A DNA stretch of 20,903 bases. Source: Helicobacteraceae bacterium (lineage in GTDB: Bacteria > Campylobacterota > Campylobacteria > Campylobacterales > Sulfurimonadaceae). A model generated the notes under the pieces. That model saw nothing but the letters and a program-made list of their open reading frames with translations. It was not told the origin of the DNA and did no database searches. The position numbers were made by a program, and so were the translations under genes. The stretch lies in the NCBI GenBank assembly GCA_024635885.1, contig JAGXIA010000022.1:1-20903 (forward strand). Direction: 5' to 3'. Positions 7,555 through 15,606 of this stretch are shown here, piece after piece (within the stretch, counting starts at the first letter, position 1; the number at the start of each line of letters is the position of its first letter).

Positions 7555-7563
7555 GAATATTTA

Positions 7564-8274
7564 ATGACTTTATACCCGGCAATAGATTTAAAAGATGGAA
7601 AAGCAGTTCGACTTACAAAAGGCTTAATGGACAGTGCAAAGATTTACTCAGATGAGCCTTGGAGTTTAGTAAAAACCTTTGAAGAAATGGGTGCAGAGTG
7701 GGTTCATTTAGTAGACTTAAACGGTGCATTTGCAGGTGAGCCTAAGAACTTAGAGCAGATTATTAAAATCAGAGAAAACTGTAATGTTAAGTTAGAACTT
7801 GGCGGTGGAATTCGTGATGAAGAGACTATTAAAAAGATGCTTGCAATAGGTATAGACAGAATCATACTTGGTTCAATCGCGGTTAAAGATCCCCAATTTG
7901 TAAAAGATATGGCTTCAAAGTACCCGATAGCTGTAGGAATAGATGCTATTGATGGTTATGTAGCTGTTGAAGGTTGGGGTGAAGTGAGTACTATGAAGGC
8001 GACTGACTTAGCGCGTGAATTTGCAAATGCGGGTGTTGAAGCTATTATCTGTACAGATGTTGGAAGAGACGGGACTTTGAGTGGTGTTAATGTCGAATTT
8101 ACGCTCGATATTGCAAGAGCAAGCGGAATTAGTACAATCGCTAGTGGTGGAGTAAAAGATGAAGGTGATATTGAAGCGCTTATTGCAACACAAGAGATTG
8201 ATGGTGTAATAATAGGTAAAGCCTACTATGAGGGAACACTAGACCTTCCAAAGATGTTCAAACTTATAAATTAA
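7564..8274 (+). CDS. hisA: ProFAR isomerase (phosphoribosylformimino-AICAR-P isomerase)
   Basis: TIM-barrel Amadori isomerase converting ProFAR to PRFAR, the substrate of HisF-HisH, in the cytoplasm. The 236 residues are full length. Catalytic Asp8 lies in YPAIDLKDGKAVRL; the second catalytic Asp is Asp127 in VGIDAIDGYVAVEGW. Phosphate-binding motifs are LGGGIRD (79-85), ILGSIAV (101-107), TDVGRDGTLSG (164-174), ASGGV and VIIGKAYYEG near the end. The start is ATG 7564; its ribosome binding site AGGAA overlaps the hisH stop. It ends the Cache-hisH-hisA transcription unit; the next gene has its own promoter directly after the stop. Confidence 0.97.
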   Translation: MTLYPAIDLKDGKAVRLTKGLMDSAKIYSDEPWSLVKTFEEMGAEWVHLVDLNGAFAGEPKNLEQIIKIRENCNVKLELGGGIRDEETIKKMLAIGIDRIILGSIAVKDPQFVKDMASKYPIAVGIDAIDGYVAVEGWGEVSTMKATDLAREFANAGVEAIICTDVGRDGTLSGVNVEFTLDIARASGISTIASGGVKDEGDIEALIATQEIDGVIIGKAYYEGTLDLPKMFKLIN

Positions 8275-8277
8275 TAG

Positions 8278-8283
8278 TATAAT
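8278..8283 (+). promoter_or_regulatory. -10 box (TATAAT) for the cheY-prmA-ftsH block
   Basis: TAGTATAATAAAC begins just after the hisA stop (8272-8274). The TATAAT lies 59 bases before the cheY TTG, giving a leader of about 50 bases. A weaker AT-rich alternative (TAGATAAT) lies near 8293-8300. Confidence 0.55.
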
Positions 8284-8341
8284 AAACAAAATTTAGATAA
8301 TATTAGTCATAAATTTTGCAAAACATAAAAAGGATTTTAAT

Positions 8342-8716
8342 TTGAAATTACTTGTTGTTGACGATAGCTCTACAATGCGTCGTATTATTAAAAATACTTT
8401 AGCTCGTCTAGGTTATAAAGACATACTAGAAGGAGCTGACGGTCTTGAGGGTTGGGCTGCAATTGATGCAAATCCGGATGTTGAGATGTTGATTACTGAC
8501 TGGAATATGCCAGAGATGAATGGGCTTGAGTTAGTTAAGAAAGTTCGTGCAGATGCACGTTTTAAAGATTTACCAATAATCATGGTAACTACTGAGGGTG
8601 GAAAAGCTGAGGTAATTACAGCTTTAAAAGCCGGTGTTAATAACTATATAGTTAAGCCATTTACGCCGCAAGTTTTAAAAGAAAAACTTGGTGCAGTAAT
8701 GGGTGTTGCGGAGTAA
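8342..8716 (+). CDS. cheY: chemotaxis response regulator CheY
   Basis: Single-domain receiver of 124 residues that, when phosphorylated by CheA, binds the flagellar switch. Conserved positions: acidic pair Asp7-Asp8 (VVDDSSTMRRI), phosphorylated Asp53 (ITDWNMPEMNG), Thr83 (MVTTEGGK) and Lys105 (IVKPFTP). No DNA-binding domain follows. The start is TTG at 8342, placed there by the strong AAAAAGGA site (8327-8334) 7 bases upstream and by the start of strand 1; no ATG is available before the acidic pair. The stop overlaps the prmA start (TAATG). The cheY-prmA-ftsH order is a conserved Campylobacterota arrangement, seen also in Helicobacter pylori. Confidence 0.96.
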   Translation: MKLLVVDDSSTMRRIIKNTLARLGYKDILEGADGLEGWAAIDANPDVEMLITDWNMPEMNGLELVKKVRADARFKDLPIIMVTTEGGKAEVITALKAGVNNYIVKPFTPQVLKEKLGAVMGVAE

Positions 8717-9543
8717 TGACAGAAAGCTATTATGAGCTGGTTGTTAAAGTCTCATCTAATCACTCACTTTATTCAGATTTTTTAAGTGATACTCTTCCAA
8801 TAGGTTTTGAAGAGATTGATGATGGCTTTGTTATTAGAAGTGAAGAGGATTTTGAGACAATTATTTGGGGTTTAGAACAGTTTACAGAAGCTTTACAAAG
8901 AGCACTAGGTGAAACTATCGAACTTGATTGTAAACAAACGAAACTTAAAAACAGTGATTGGGTAGAGGTTTATCAAAAAAGTATTAAACCATTGCAAATA
9001 GATAAATTTTATATTCATCCAACTTGGGATGAGCCAAGTTCAGATTTAATAAATATAGTTATCAACCCGGCACTCGCATTTGGCACTGGACATCACCCTA
9101 CAACTGCCTCTTCATTAAAAGCTATATCAAAATATGTAAAAGTTGGTAGTTCAGTCATAGATGTTGGCTGTGGAAGTGGAATACTTGGTATTGGTGCTAT
9201 TAAAATCGGTGCGACAGTGGACGCTTGTGATACAGATATTGTGTCTGTAGAAAATACAAAAGAAAATGCGACACTAAATGGCGTTAAATTCTCAAATATA
9301 TGGGAAGGTTCCTGTTCTGCGAGTAGCAATAAATATGATGTAGTTGTAGCAAATATTGTAGCTGATGTTTTAACTTTTATAGCAAAAGACTTAAAAAATG
9401 CTCTTAAAAATAATGGTATTTTAATTTTGTCAGGTATTTTAGACAAACATGAAAAAAAAGTTTTAGGCTTTTACAAAGAGTTAGAACTTTTAGAGCGAAT
9501 AGCTCAAGATGAGTGGATAACGCTGATCTTAAAAAAAGGATAA
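8716..9543 (+). CDS. prmA: ribosomal protein L11 methyltransferase
   Basis: SAM-dependent class I methyltransferase that trimethylates amino groups of ribosomal protein L11. The 275 residues include an N-terminal L11-binding domain (about 1-90), the PrmA hallmark NPALAFGTGHHPTT (117-130), SAM motif I VIDVGCGSGILGIGA (147-161), the acidic end of strand 2 near CDTDI (171-175), and VVVANIVADVL, the PrmA version of motif IV. Full length. The ATG overlaps the cheY stop by one base, implying coupling, and ftsH follows 10 bases after the stop. Confidence 0.95.
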   Translation: MTESYYELVVKVSSNHSLYSDFLSDTLPIGFEEIDDGFVIRSEEDFETIIWGLEQFTEALQRALGETIELDCKQTKLKNSDWVEVYQKSIKPLQIDKFYIHPTWDEPSSDLINIVINPALAFGTGHHPTTASSLKAISKYVKVGSSVIDVGCGSGILGIGAIKIGATVDACDTDIVSVENTKENATLNGVKFSNIWEGSCSASSNKYDVVVANIVADVLTFIAKDLKNALKNNGILILSGILDKHEKKVLGFYKELELLERIAQDEWITLILKKG

Positions 9544-9553
9544 GAGAAACAAT

Positions 9554-11545
9554 ATGGCAAACAAAAACAAAAAAGACAATGATAATAATGATAATAATTT
9601 TTTTAATAAAAACCCGCTAATAACATTTGCAATTTTTTCCGTTGTAATAATTTTATTATTTAAAGTATTTATTGGTGAAGGGGGAAATTTAGATGGAGGT
9701 GTTGCTGGTAGTTCTAGCAGGACTAAAAAGATAAGTTACTCTGAGTTAAAATCTTTAGTAGCTTCTAAAAGCTTAGAAAAGGTGGCGATTGGGCAAAGCT
9801 ATATCAAAGCTACTGGAAATGATGGTCAAGTATACACGACAAGAATTGTTAAAAGTGACACTAAGCTTACAGAAGAGCTGGACAAGCAGGGAGTAGAATA
9901 CTCTGGTTTTAGTGAAACAAACTGGTTTACTGAGATGTTTGGTTGGTTATTACCATTTTTATTGATTATCGGTATCTGGATGTTTTTTGCAGGTAGAATG
10001 CAAAAAAGCATGGGTGGCGGCATGTTAGGAATTGGAAGCTCTAAAAAAATGATTAACTCTGAAAAACCTAAAACTAAATTTGATGATGTAGCCGGTGTTG
10101 AAGAGGCAAAAGAAGAAGTTCAGGAGATCGTTGACTTTTTAAAATATCCTGCCCGTTATGTAGAGATTGGTGCAAAAATTCCAAAAGGAGTTTTGCTTGT
10201 TGGTGCTCCGGGTACAGGTAAAACACTTTTAGCAAAAGCAGTTGCCGGTGAAGCTGATGTACCTTTTTTCTCTGTAAGCGGTTCAAGTTTTATAGAGATG
10301 TTTGTTGGTGTTGGTGCCGCACGTGTTCGTGATTTGTTTGAGCAAGCGAAAAAAGACGCTCCAAGTATAATTTTTATAGATGAGATAGACGCTATTGGAA
10401 AAAGTCGTGCTGCAGGCGGTATGATGGGTGGAAATGATGAGAGAGAGCAAACTTTGAATCAACTTCTTGCTGAGATGGATGGTTTTGGAACAGATACTCC
10501 TATTATTATCTTAGCAGCTACAAATAGACCTGAAGTACTTGACCAAGCACTTCTTCGTCCTGGTCGTTTTGACAGACAGGTTCTGGTAGATAAACCAGAC
10601 TTTGAAGGTCGTGTTAAAATCTTAAAAGTGCATATGCGTGATGTTAAGATGGATGATGATGTAGAGATTGAAGAGATAGCAAGATTAACTGCTGGACTTG
10701 CAGGTGCAGATTTAGCAAATGTTATAAATGAAGCAGCACTTTTAGCTGGTAGAAAAAGTCAAAAAACTGTAACACAAAATGATCTTTTTGAAGCAGTAGA
10801 AAGAGCAATCGCTGGACTAGCTAAAAAATCTCGCCGTATAAATCCTAAAGAGAAGAAAATTGTTGCATATCATGAAAGCGGGCATGCGCTTTTAGCTGAG
10901 ACTACTGTTGGAGCTAAGAAAGTATCTAAGGTTTCTATAGTTCCTCGTGGACTGGCTGCTCTTGGATATACAATTAACAAGCCAGAAGAAAATAAATTTA
11001 TGATGCAAATGCATGAACTGTTTGCTGAAGTAGATGTACTGCTTGGCGGTCGTGCAGCAGAACAGGTTTTCATCGGTGAAATTTCTACTGGTGCCGGAAA
11101 CGATTTGGAACGTGCTACTGACATTATTAAATCTATGGTTCAAAATTATGGAATGAGTGATGTAGCAGGTTTAATGGTTTTAGAAAAAAGCAGACAATCT
11201 TTTATTGGCGGCGGACAACAAGCTACGCGTGAATATAGTGACAAGATGGCAGAAAATATGGATGAGTTTATTAAGTCAACATTATCTGAGCATTATGAAA
11301 CTGTAGTTGCAAGGCTTGAAGAATATAAAGGTGCTATAGAAAACATGGTTGCTTTGCTGTATGAAAAAGAAAACATTACCGGTGAAGAAGTTAGAGAGAT
11401 TATTGTAAGCTTTGAAAAAGAAAACGATATGGTATCTAAAGTTACAGAAACCACTGATTCAATTACTGAAGAGTTAAAAGAAGATGCAAAGATGGCAAAA
11501 AAAGATAAGTTAAAAAAAGATAGTGAGAAAAGTGATGAGAAGTAA
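9554..11545 (+). CDS. ftsH: ATP-dependent zinc metalloprotease FtsH
   Basis: Membrane-anchored AAA+ protease that degrades misassembled membrane proteins and regulators. The 663 residues contain TM1 (about 22-40), a periplasmic domain (41-125), TM2 (about 128-147) and a cytoplasmic AAA module. In that module, Walker A is GAPGTGKT (217-224), Walker B is IIFIDEIDAIG (272-282), FVGVGAARVRD (250-260) is the pore-loop region, and LRPGRFDR is the second region of homology. The zinc site is HESGH (440-444) with a downstream acidic ligand region STGAGNDLERAT. The N-terminus before TM1 is rich in Asn, Asp and Lys and is encoded partly by a 9-base tandem repeat; the C-terminal tail is Lys/Asp-rich. Weak ribosome binding site (AAGAGA), so translation may be coupled to prmA. 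Confidence 0.98.
   Translation: MANKNKKDNDNNDNNFFNKNPLITFAIFSVVIILLFKVFIGEGGNLDGGVAGSSSRTKKISYSELKSLVASKSLEKVAIGQSYIKATGNDGQVYTTRIVKSDTKLTEELDKQGVEYSGFSETNWFTEMFGWLLPFLLIIGIWMFFAGRMQKSMGGGMLGIGSSKKMINSEKPKTKFDDVAGVEEAKEEVQEIVDFLKYPARYVEIGAKIPKGVLLVGAPGTGKTLLAKAVAGEADVPFFSVSGSSFIEMFVGVGAARVRDLFEQAKKDAPSIIFIDEIDAIGKSRAAGGMMGGNDEREQTLNQLLAEMDGFGTDTPIIILAATNRPEVLDQALLRPGRFDRQVLVDKPDFEGRVKILKVHMRDVKMDDDVEIEEIARLTAGLAGADLANVINEAALLAGRKSQKTVTQNDLFEAVERAIAGLAKKSRRINPKEKKIVAYHESGHALLAETTVGAKKVSKVSIVPRGLAALGYTINKPEENKFMMQMHELFAEVDVLLGGRAAEQVFIGEISTGAGNDLERATDIIKSMVQNYGMSDVAGLMVLEKSRQSFIGGGQQATREYSDKMAENMDEFIKSTLSEHYETVVARLEEYKGAIENMVALLYEKENITGEEVREIIVSFEKENDMVSKVTETTDSITEELKEDAKMAKKDKLKKDSEKSDEK
9581..9604 (+). 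repeat. 9-base tandem repeat and T7 run inside the ftsH N-terminus
   Basis: GATAATAAT occurs twice in tandem (9581-9589, 9590-9598), encoding an Asn/Asp-rich stretch; the last T starts a run of seven T (9598-9604). All lie upstream of the first membrane segment. A unit change of the 9-mer would keep frame; a change in the T run would not. Confidence 0.6.
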
Positions 11546-12173
11546 TCTTTTTCCTATCGCAAAAGAGGCTTGGAAATATATTGCTTATAGTGCTTTAGCA
11601 TTTGTTATTTTTTCTATCTTAGACATTGATCTATTACAAATAGTATCATTCTTTTTAATTTTATTTTTTATTGCTGTTTATAGAAATCCCGAAAGAGAAA
11701 CTCCTATGTTTCAAGACAATAGTGTTGTCAGCCCAGTTGATGGCATTGTCATTTCAATTGAAGAGTTACATAGCAAAGAGTACGCATATAAAATAGAAAT
11801 AGAGAGTAATTATTTAAATGTAGCTGTTTTGAGAGCACCACTTACATCTTCAATTGAAAATATTGATATGAAAAAAGGTGCTAAACTCTCCACATCAAAC
11901 TCTCTTTTTAAAAAATTAAACGAATACTGTGAAATTGTTTTTAAAGATAAAAATTCGAATACTGTTAAAGTAGTCCATAGATTAAAACAGAGTTTTGATA
12001 ATATAAATGTTAATACTTCACCTTCTCAAAATATACTTCAAGGCAGCAGATATGGAGTTATGCTTAATGGTGTAACTACTGTTTATCTTCCTCAAAACTT
12101 TAGATTAAATGTCAATATCGGAAATGAACTTAAAGCTTCACAAAGTTTAATAGGCTATTTTTCTAAAAAATAG
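11535..12173 (+). CDS. phosphatidylserine decarboxylase-like membrane protein, probably non-catalytic
   Basis: About 212 residues from ATG 11535, overlapping ftsH by 11 bases; a GTG at 11523 (216 residues) is possible but has no better ribosome binding site. Two hydrophobic spans lie near the N-terminus (about 14-28 and 34-48), then Psd family motifs YRNPER (49-54), SPVDG (66-70) and GSRYGVM (170-176). Aligned with short Psd/archaetidylserine decarboxylases, the RFG-x-I-x-F-GSR-VDVYLP segment becomes RYGVMLNGVTTVYLP, so the Gly-Ser pair whose Ser forms the pyruvoyl group is absent. The DVHVNRAP segment becomes NVAVLRAP, so its His is absent too. A decarboxylase activity is therefore unlikely. 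Position after ftsH matches the Helicobacter and Campylobacter Psd-related genes; the pssA gene that often follows there is not here. Confidence 0.75.
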   Translation: MRSNLFPIAKEAWKYIAYSALAFVIFSILDIDLLQIVSFFLILFFIAVYRNPERETPMFQDNSVVSPVDGIVISIEELHSKEYAYKIEIESNYLNVAVLRAPLTSSIENIDMKKGAKLSTSNSLFKKLNEYCEIVFKDKNSNTVKVVHRLKQSFDNINVNTSPSQNILQGSRYGVMLNGVTTVYLPQNFRLNVNIGNELKASQSLIGYFSKK

Positions 12174-12195
12174 ATCTAAGCCGATTAAAATCATA

Positions 12196-14538
12196 CTACT
12201 GTTTTGAATGCTGTTTTTCAAAGAGTAGCTTATCTGTGTCTATCTCAAAGTTGAAATATGCAGAACTGAACCCATTGTTTCCAACTCTCGATAATTGAAT
12301 GACTGCTCCGTCATTATTTTTTACTTCTAAATATAAGAGTCCTAAAGCATAACGGCTTTCTAAAAAGTTTGTATCTTTCATCTTAGAAAGTTCCAGTAAA
12401 GCTATTGCATTTTCATGATGTCCGGCAGCGGTAGAAGCGACAGCACCAAGAAACAGTGTGTAAGCATCTCTGACTTTTAAATCATCTATAAGTTGATTAT
12501 AGAGGGTATACGATTCTTCGTAAGCCTTATCATAGAGTGAAGCCAGAGCTAAAGCACTTGTGAGCTCATAAATAGGTTCTTGTGTTGAGTTTAAAACTTG
12601 TTTTAACTGTTCTCTTAAAAAATAGAGTTGACCAGTTATGAGGTTTTCTTGAATATATAAATATCTAGTTATGTTTGGACCATAATATAAGTCATTGAAG
12701 TGAAAATTTTGCAGTTTGAGATAGTTTAAAACTTCTGATGCATATTCGAGAGGCTGTGAATTATAAAAATGAGAATCTATATACATCAGATGTGGCAAAA
12801 TATCATTTGGAAGCAATATAGTTAGTTTCTGAGATGATTTTTCTGCAATATCCAGTTTATTTAAACTAATTGCAATGATGGTATCTAGAGCCAAATAGAG
12901 TGGCCTTTGTTTATAGTTATTGTCTAACCAGTCAGCCGTTGCTAAAAAATTGCCTTCACTATAGTTAAGAAGTGTTTTATACAAATCTATGGTTTCACTA
13001 TCTGCTTCTTCCATTATAGAATCTCTTACTAAAGAGTTGAGTTTAGCATTTTCTTTATTTATGAGTTGGCCCGTCATAACTGCATATACACCAGACAAAT
13101 AGTTTTTTGCATCTAAATTATATGATCTGACAAAGTGCTCATGTGCCTGAATCATATTGCCCATTTGTGCATAAGTAAGAGCTAGATTATAGTGAAGTAT
13201 TGAATGTTTAGGTTGTATCTCAACGAGTTTTTGCAGCTCATTATTTGCTTCTCTAATTTTAAAAGATAAAGCTTTCTTAATAGCTTTTATAATTCCTCTG
13301 TTTACACTGGAAGAGGAAGCACTTTTTTGAAGATATTCTTCAGCAGTGTTGATGTTGTCTATAAATATATTTGCATTTCCCTTTCTGATGTAACTAATAG
13401 TTTGTTCAGCATTAAACATTTTATATGGTGAAAAATAAAATATTTTTTGATAATTAAGAAGCTTACTGTCATCTATAGTTTTTCTGTACTGATTTTGAGC
13501 CTTTTTGGATTTAAACAGAGACTCTTTTAAGTTGACTTTTATTGGGTAGTATTTATAAACTTCTTGAGGAAACATATCTGTCACATTTTTTATTTCTTTG
13601 CTTCCATTTTCAACTTGACCAGATTTTAAGTAGATAAGTCCGAGTGCTAATCCTGCTCTCACAGGATTTGTATTGTACTGTATAGCGTCTTGTAAATGTT
13701 TTTTTGCTAGTGTTAAATCTCCAATATTTGCATACAAAAGACCTATACTTAATGAATCTTTCTGATTAAAATTATTTTCCAAAGACTCTACAGCATTATA
13801 ATTATTTCCAAAAAGAGTATTTATTTTTGCACTAAGGTGTTTTTGTATATCTGGATATTCATCAGAAGTTGGATTATCAAGAGCACTCAGTGCTTCAAGA
13901 TAGTTATTTTTATAGTAATTGATGAGTGTGTAATAATAAGAATAGAGTGGCGAATCTATTTCTCTAGATAAATAAGCATGCGCTAAGTTTATGTAGTAAT
14001 CAAAACTTTGCGCATCTTTTAAATGTAAAGAGCAAACAGCAGCATTAATTGCACTGACACATCTTTTTTCATCATTTACAATTGCTTTTTTAAATGTTTG
14101 AAAAGCCATATCGTACTGTTCATTTTTTAGTTGAGCAACTCCTAAATTATAGACTGATATTGCTTCGCTGTATATTGCAATTTTTTCGTATATAAAGAGA
14201 GCCTCTTTTTTAGAACCATTTAAGTATAAATAATTAGCTTTAGCAATCATATTTTCTATCTGACTTGGCTCAACAACTTTGACAATTTTTTTATCAAGTT
14301 TTCCATCGATTAAATCCATTGATTGTAATTGTTGTTTATCTGTAGATTGTAATATGAGAAGTATAACTATAATGATAATTAAAATACTTGCAGCCGCAAG
14401 TGCACCAACGATGATTATTTTTTTATTTTTGCCCTTTTTATCCTCAGTAAGAAGTTTTTCTTCTTGATTGTTGATATTTTCAAAGCTAGCTGCATCGTTG
14501 TCTTGAATGATTATTATATCTTCTTGTGGCTCAGCCAT
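12196..14538 (-). CDS. single-span TPR-repeat protein, possible flagellar motor scaffold PflB
   Basis: 780 residues: an acidic N-terminal tail (1-33), a Lys-rich stop (34-42), one strongly hydrophobic span (about 43-66), then a long helical region of TPR-like repeats to the end. TPR-type segments include SVYNLGVAQLKNEQYDMAFQ, AGLALGLIYLKSGQVENGSK, HSILHYNLALTYAQMGNMIQ and SRYALGLLYLEVKNNDGA. The charge pattern puts the tail in the cytoplasm and the TPR part in the periplasm. This size, topology and fold match PflB of the Campylobacter flagellar motor, but other TPR scaffolds share it and no flagellar gene is adjacent. The ATG at 14538 has GGCAGG just upstream. Monocistronic, and convergent with the Psd-like gene at a 22-base gap. 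Confidence 0.85.
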   Translation of the reverse strand: MAEPQEDIIIIQDNDAASFENINNQEEKLLTEDKKGKNKKIIIVGALAAASILIIIIVILLILQSTDKQQLQSMDLIDGKLDKKIVKVVEPSQIENMIAKANYLYLNGSKKEALFIYEKIAIYSEAISVYNLGVAQLKNEQYDMAFQTFKKAIVNDEKRCVSAINAAVCSLHLKDAQSFDYYINLAHAYLSREIDSPLYSYYYTLINYYKNNYLEALSALDNPTSDEYPDIQKHLSAKINTLFGNNYNAVESLENNFNQKDSLSIGLLYANIGDLTLAKKHLQDAIQYNTNPVRAGLALGLIYLKSGQVENGSKEIKNVTDMFPQEVYKYYPIKVNLKESLFKSKKAQNQYRKTIDDSKLLNYQKIFYFSPYKMFNAEQTISYIRKGNANIFIDNINTAEEYLQKSASSSSVNRGIIKAIKKALSFKIREANNELQKLVEIQPKHSILHYNLALTYAQMGNMIQAHEHFVRSYNLDAKNYLSGVYAVMTGQLINKENAKLNSLVRDSIMEEADSETIDLYKTLLNYSEGNFLATADWLDNNYKQRPLYLALDTIIAISLNKLDIAEKSSQKLTILLPNDILPHLMYIDSHFYNSQPLEYASEVLNYLKLQNFHFNDLYYGPNITRYLYIQENLITGQLYFLREQLKQVLNSTQEPIYELTSALALASLYDKAYEESYTLYNQLIDDLKVRDAYTLFLGAVASTAAGHHENAIALLELSKMKDTNFLESRYALGLLYLEVKNNDGAVIQLSRVGNNGFSSAYFNFEIDTDKLLFEKQHSKQ

Positions 14539-14598
14539 TACCTGCCTTATCTCAATACTGTGTTTACTCTGTTTAAAGCAATAAAAGTGCCAAAAAAA

Positions 14599-14606
14599 GT
14601 TATACT
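14599..14606. promoter_or_regulatory. overlapping divergent -10 boxes (TATACT plus, TATAAC minus)
   Basis: GTTATACT reads TATACT on plus (14601-14606), 27 bases before the mutarotase ATG, and TATAAC on minus (14604-14599), about 60 bases before the TPR gene ATG. Both boxes are one base off consensus, and a promoter for at least one direction is likely. The plus leader holds GAGGAA (14622-14627), 6 bases before the ATG. Confidence 0.4.
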
Positions 14607-14633
14607 ATTGTATCACATATTGAGGAACTATAT

Positions 14634-15473
14634 ATGATTTCTTTTAAACAATTTTCGAATGGTTTTGAGTATTTAGAAATTAAAAATGAAGTTTCAAAAG
14701 CAAAAATTGCTCTGCAGGGAGCACATATTTTTGAATATTCAAAAATTGGTGAAAAACCACTGCTTTGGTTAAGTGAAGCTTCTGAATTTAAATTAGGCAC
14801 AGCTATTCGTGGAGGTGTACCATTGTGTTGGCCTTGGTTTGGTGTGAATAAAACAGATACAAATATGCCCCAGCATGGTTTTGTAAGAACTATGATTTGG
14901 AAATTAGTAGAATTTACAGAAAATGATGAATGCAGTGAATTAACACTTCTATTATCCAACTCAAAAGAGACACTGGTATTTTGGCCTTATAAATTTGAGT
15001 TAAGATATAAAATAAAAGTTGCAGATGAACTGACATTGGAACTAATAACAAAAAATTGTGACGTAAAAGCTTTTTCTATAACTCAAGCTTTACATACATA
15101 TTTTAATATTTCAAATATTTCAGATGTGTTTGTAAGTGGTTTAGAAAATAAACTATACTTCGATTCTTTGAAACAAAAAAGCTTTATGCAAGATGGAAAT
15201 ATAAGCTTTCATAAAGAGGTAGACAGAGTCTATCAAGACGTTAACAATCCAATTTTACTTATTGATGTTGATAGAACTTATACTATTACAAACTATGGCT
15301 CATCTTCATTTGTTGTATGGAACCCATGGCTTGAAAAATCAACAAAGATGAGTGGTATGAAGTCTAACAGTTATGAGAGTATGCTCTGCATTGAAAGTGC
15401 AAATGCTCTGGATGATTTTAAAACTATAGAGCCCAATAGAGTGCATGGTCTAAAAACAACAATAAAATTTTAA
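14634..15473 (+). CDS. D-hexose-6-phosphate mutarotase (aldose 1-epimerase family, YeaD-like)
   Basis: A 279-residue cytoplasmic beta-sandwich protein expected to interconvert alpha and beta anomers of a hexose 6-phosphate. Signature segments: AIRGGVPLCWPWFG (57-70), MPQHGFVRTMIW (78-89), ITQALHTYFNIS (149-160), VVWNPW (227-232) and LCIESANA (251-258). By family comparison Arg59, His81 and Arg85 bind substrate, His154 is the catalytic acid and Glu253 the base. Length and motifs match the YeaD subgroup rather than galactose mutarotase GalM. The start ATG 14634 has GAGGAA 6 bases upstream. It stands alone between a divergent TPR gene and a convergent signalling operon, so its pathway is not shown by context. 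Confidence 0.88.
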   Translation: MISFKQFSNGFEYLEIKNEVSKAKIALQGAHIFEYSKIGEKPLLWLSEASEFKLGTAIRGGVPLCWPWFGVNKTDTNMPQHGFVRTMIWKLVEFTENDECSELTLLLSNSKETLVFWPYKFELRYKIKVADELTLELITKNCDVKAFSITQALHTYFNISNISDVFVSGLENKLYFDSLKQKSFMQDGNISFHKEVDRVYQDVNNPILLIDVDRTYTITNYGSSSFVVWNPWLEKSTKMSGMKSNSYESMLCIESANALDDFKTIEPNRVHGLKTTIKF

Positions 15474-15495
15474 TTCTACCTGCTTTATAGTGTAT

Positions 15496-15508
15496 TTTCC
15501 ACATGCCA
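15496..15508 (-). repeat. copy 4 of the repeated word TGGCATGTGGAAA
   Basis: The minus strand of the convergent spacer 15474-15606 carries TGGCATGTGGAAA. The same 13-mer occurs on the plus strand at 4823-4835, 5231-5243 and 7463-7475, inside waaC (twice) and hisH. The rest of this 133-base spacer shows no clear terminator or small gene. Confidence 0.7.
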
Positions 15509-15606
15509 TTTGAATATGAATAAAAGCATTAGTCAAGATAACAAACCAAGTTATACAAAAAGAATTTTATAGTTAAAAAACTTTAGCAATAGTAATACTT
15601 GTATTT

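Noticed and set aside
10870..11143. Overlapping minus-strand frames inside ftsH
   Set aside because: They are shadows of the conserved FtsH protease domain on the opposite strand.
12045..12053. GSR at residues 170-172 of the Psd-like protein as the pyruvoyl cleavage site
   Set aside because: It aligns with the GERFG segment upstream of the true cleavage site in short Psd enzymes; the real site position holds Gly-Val-Thr.
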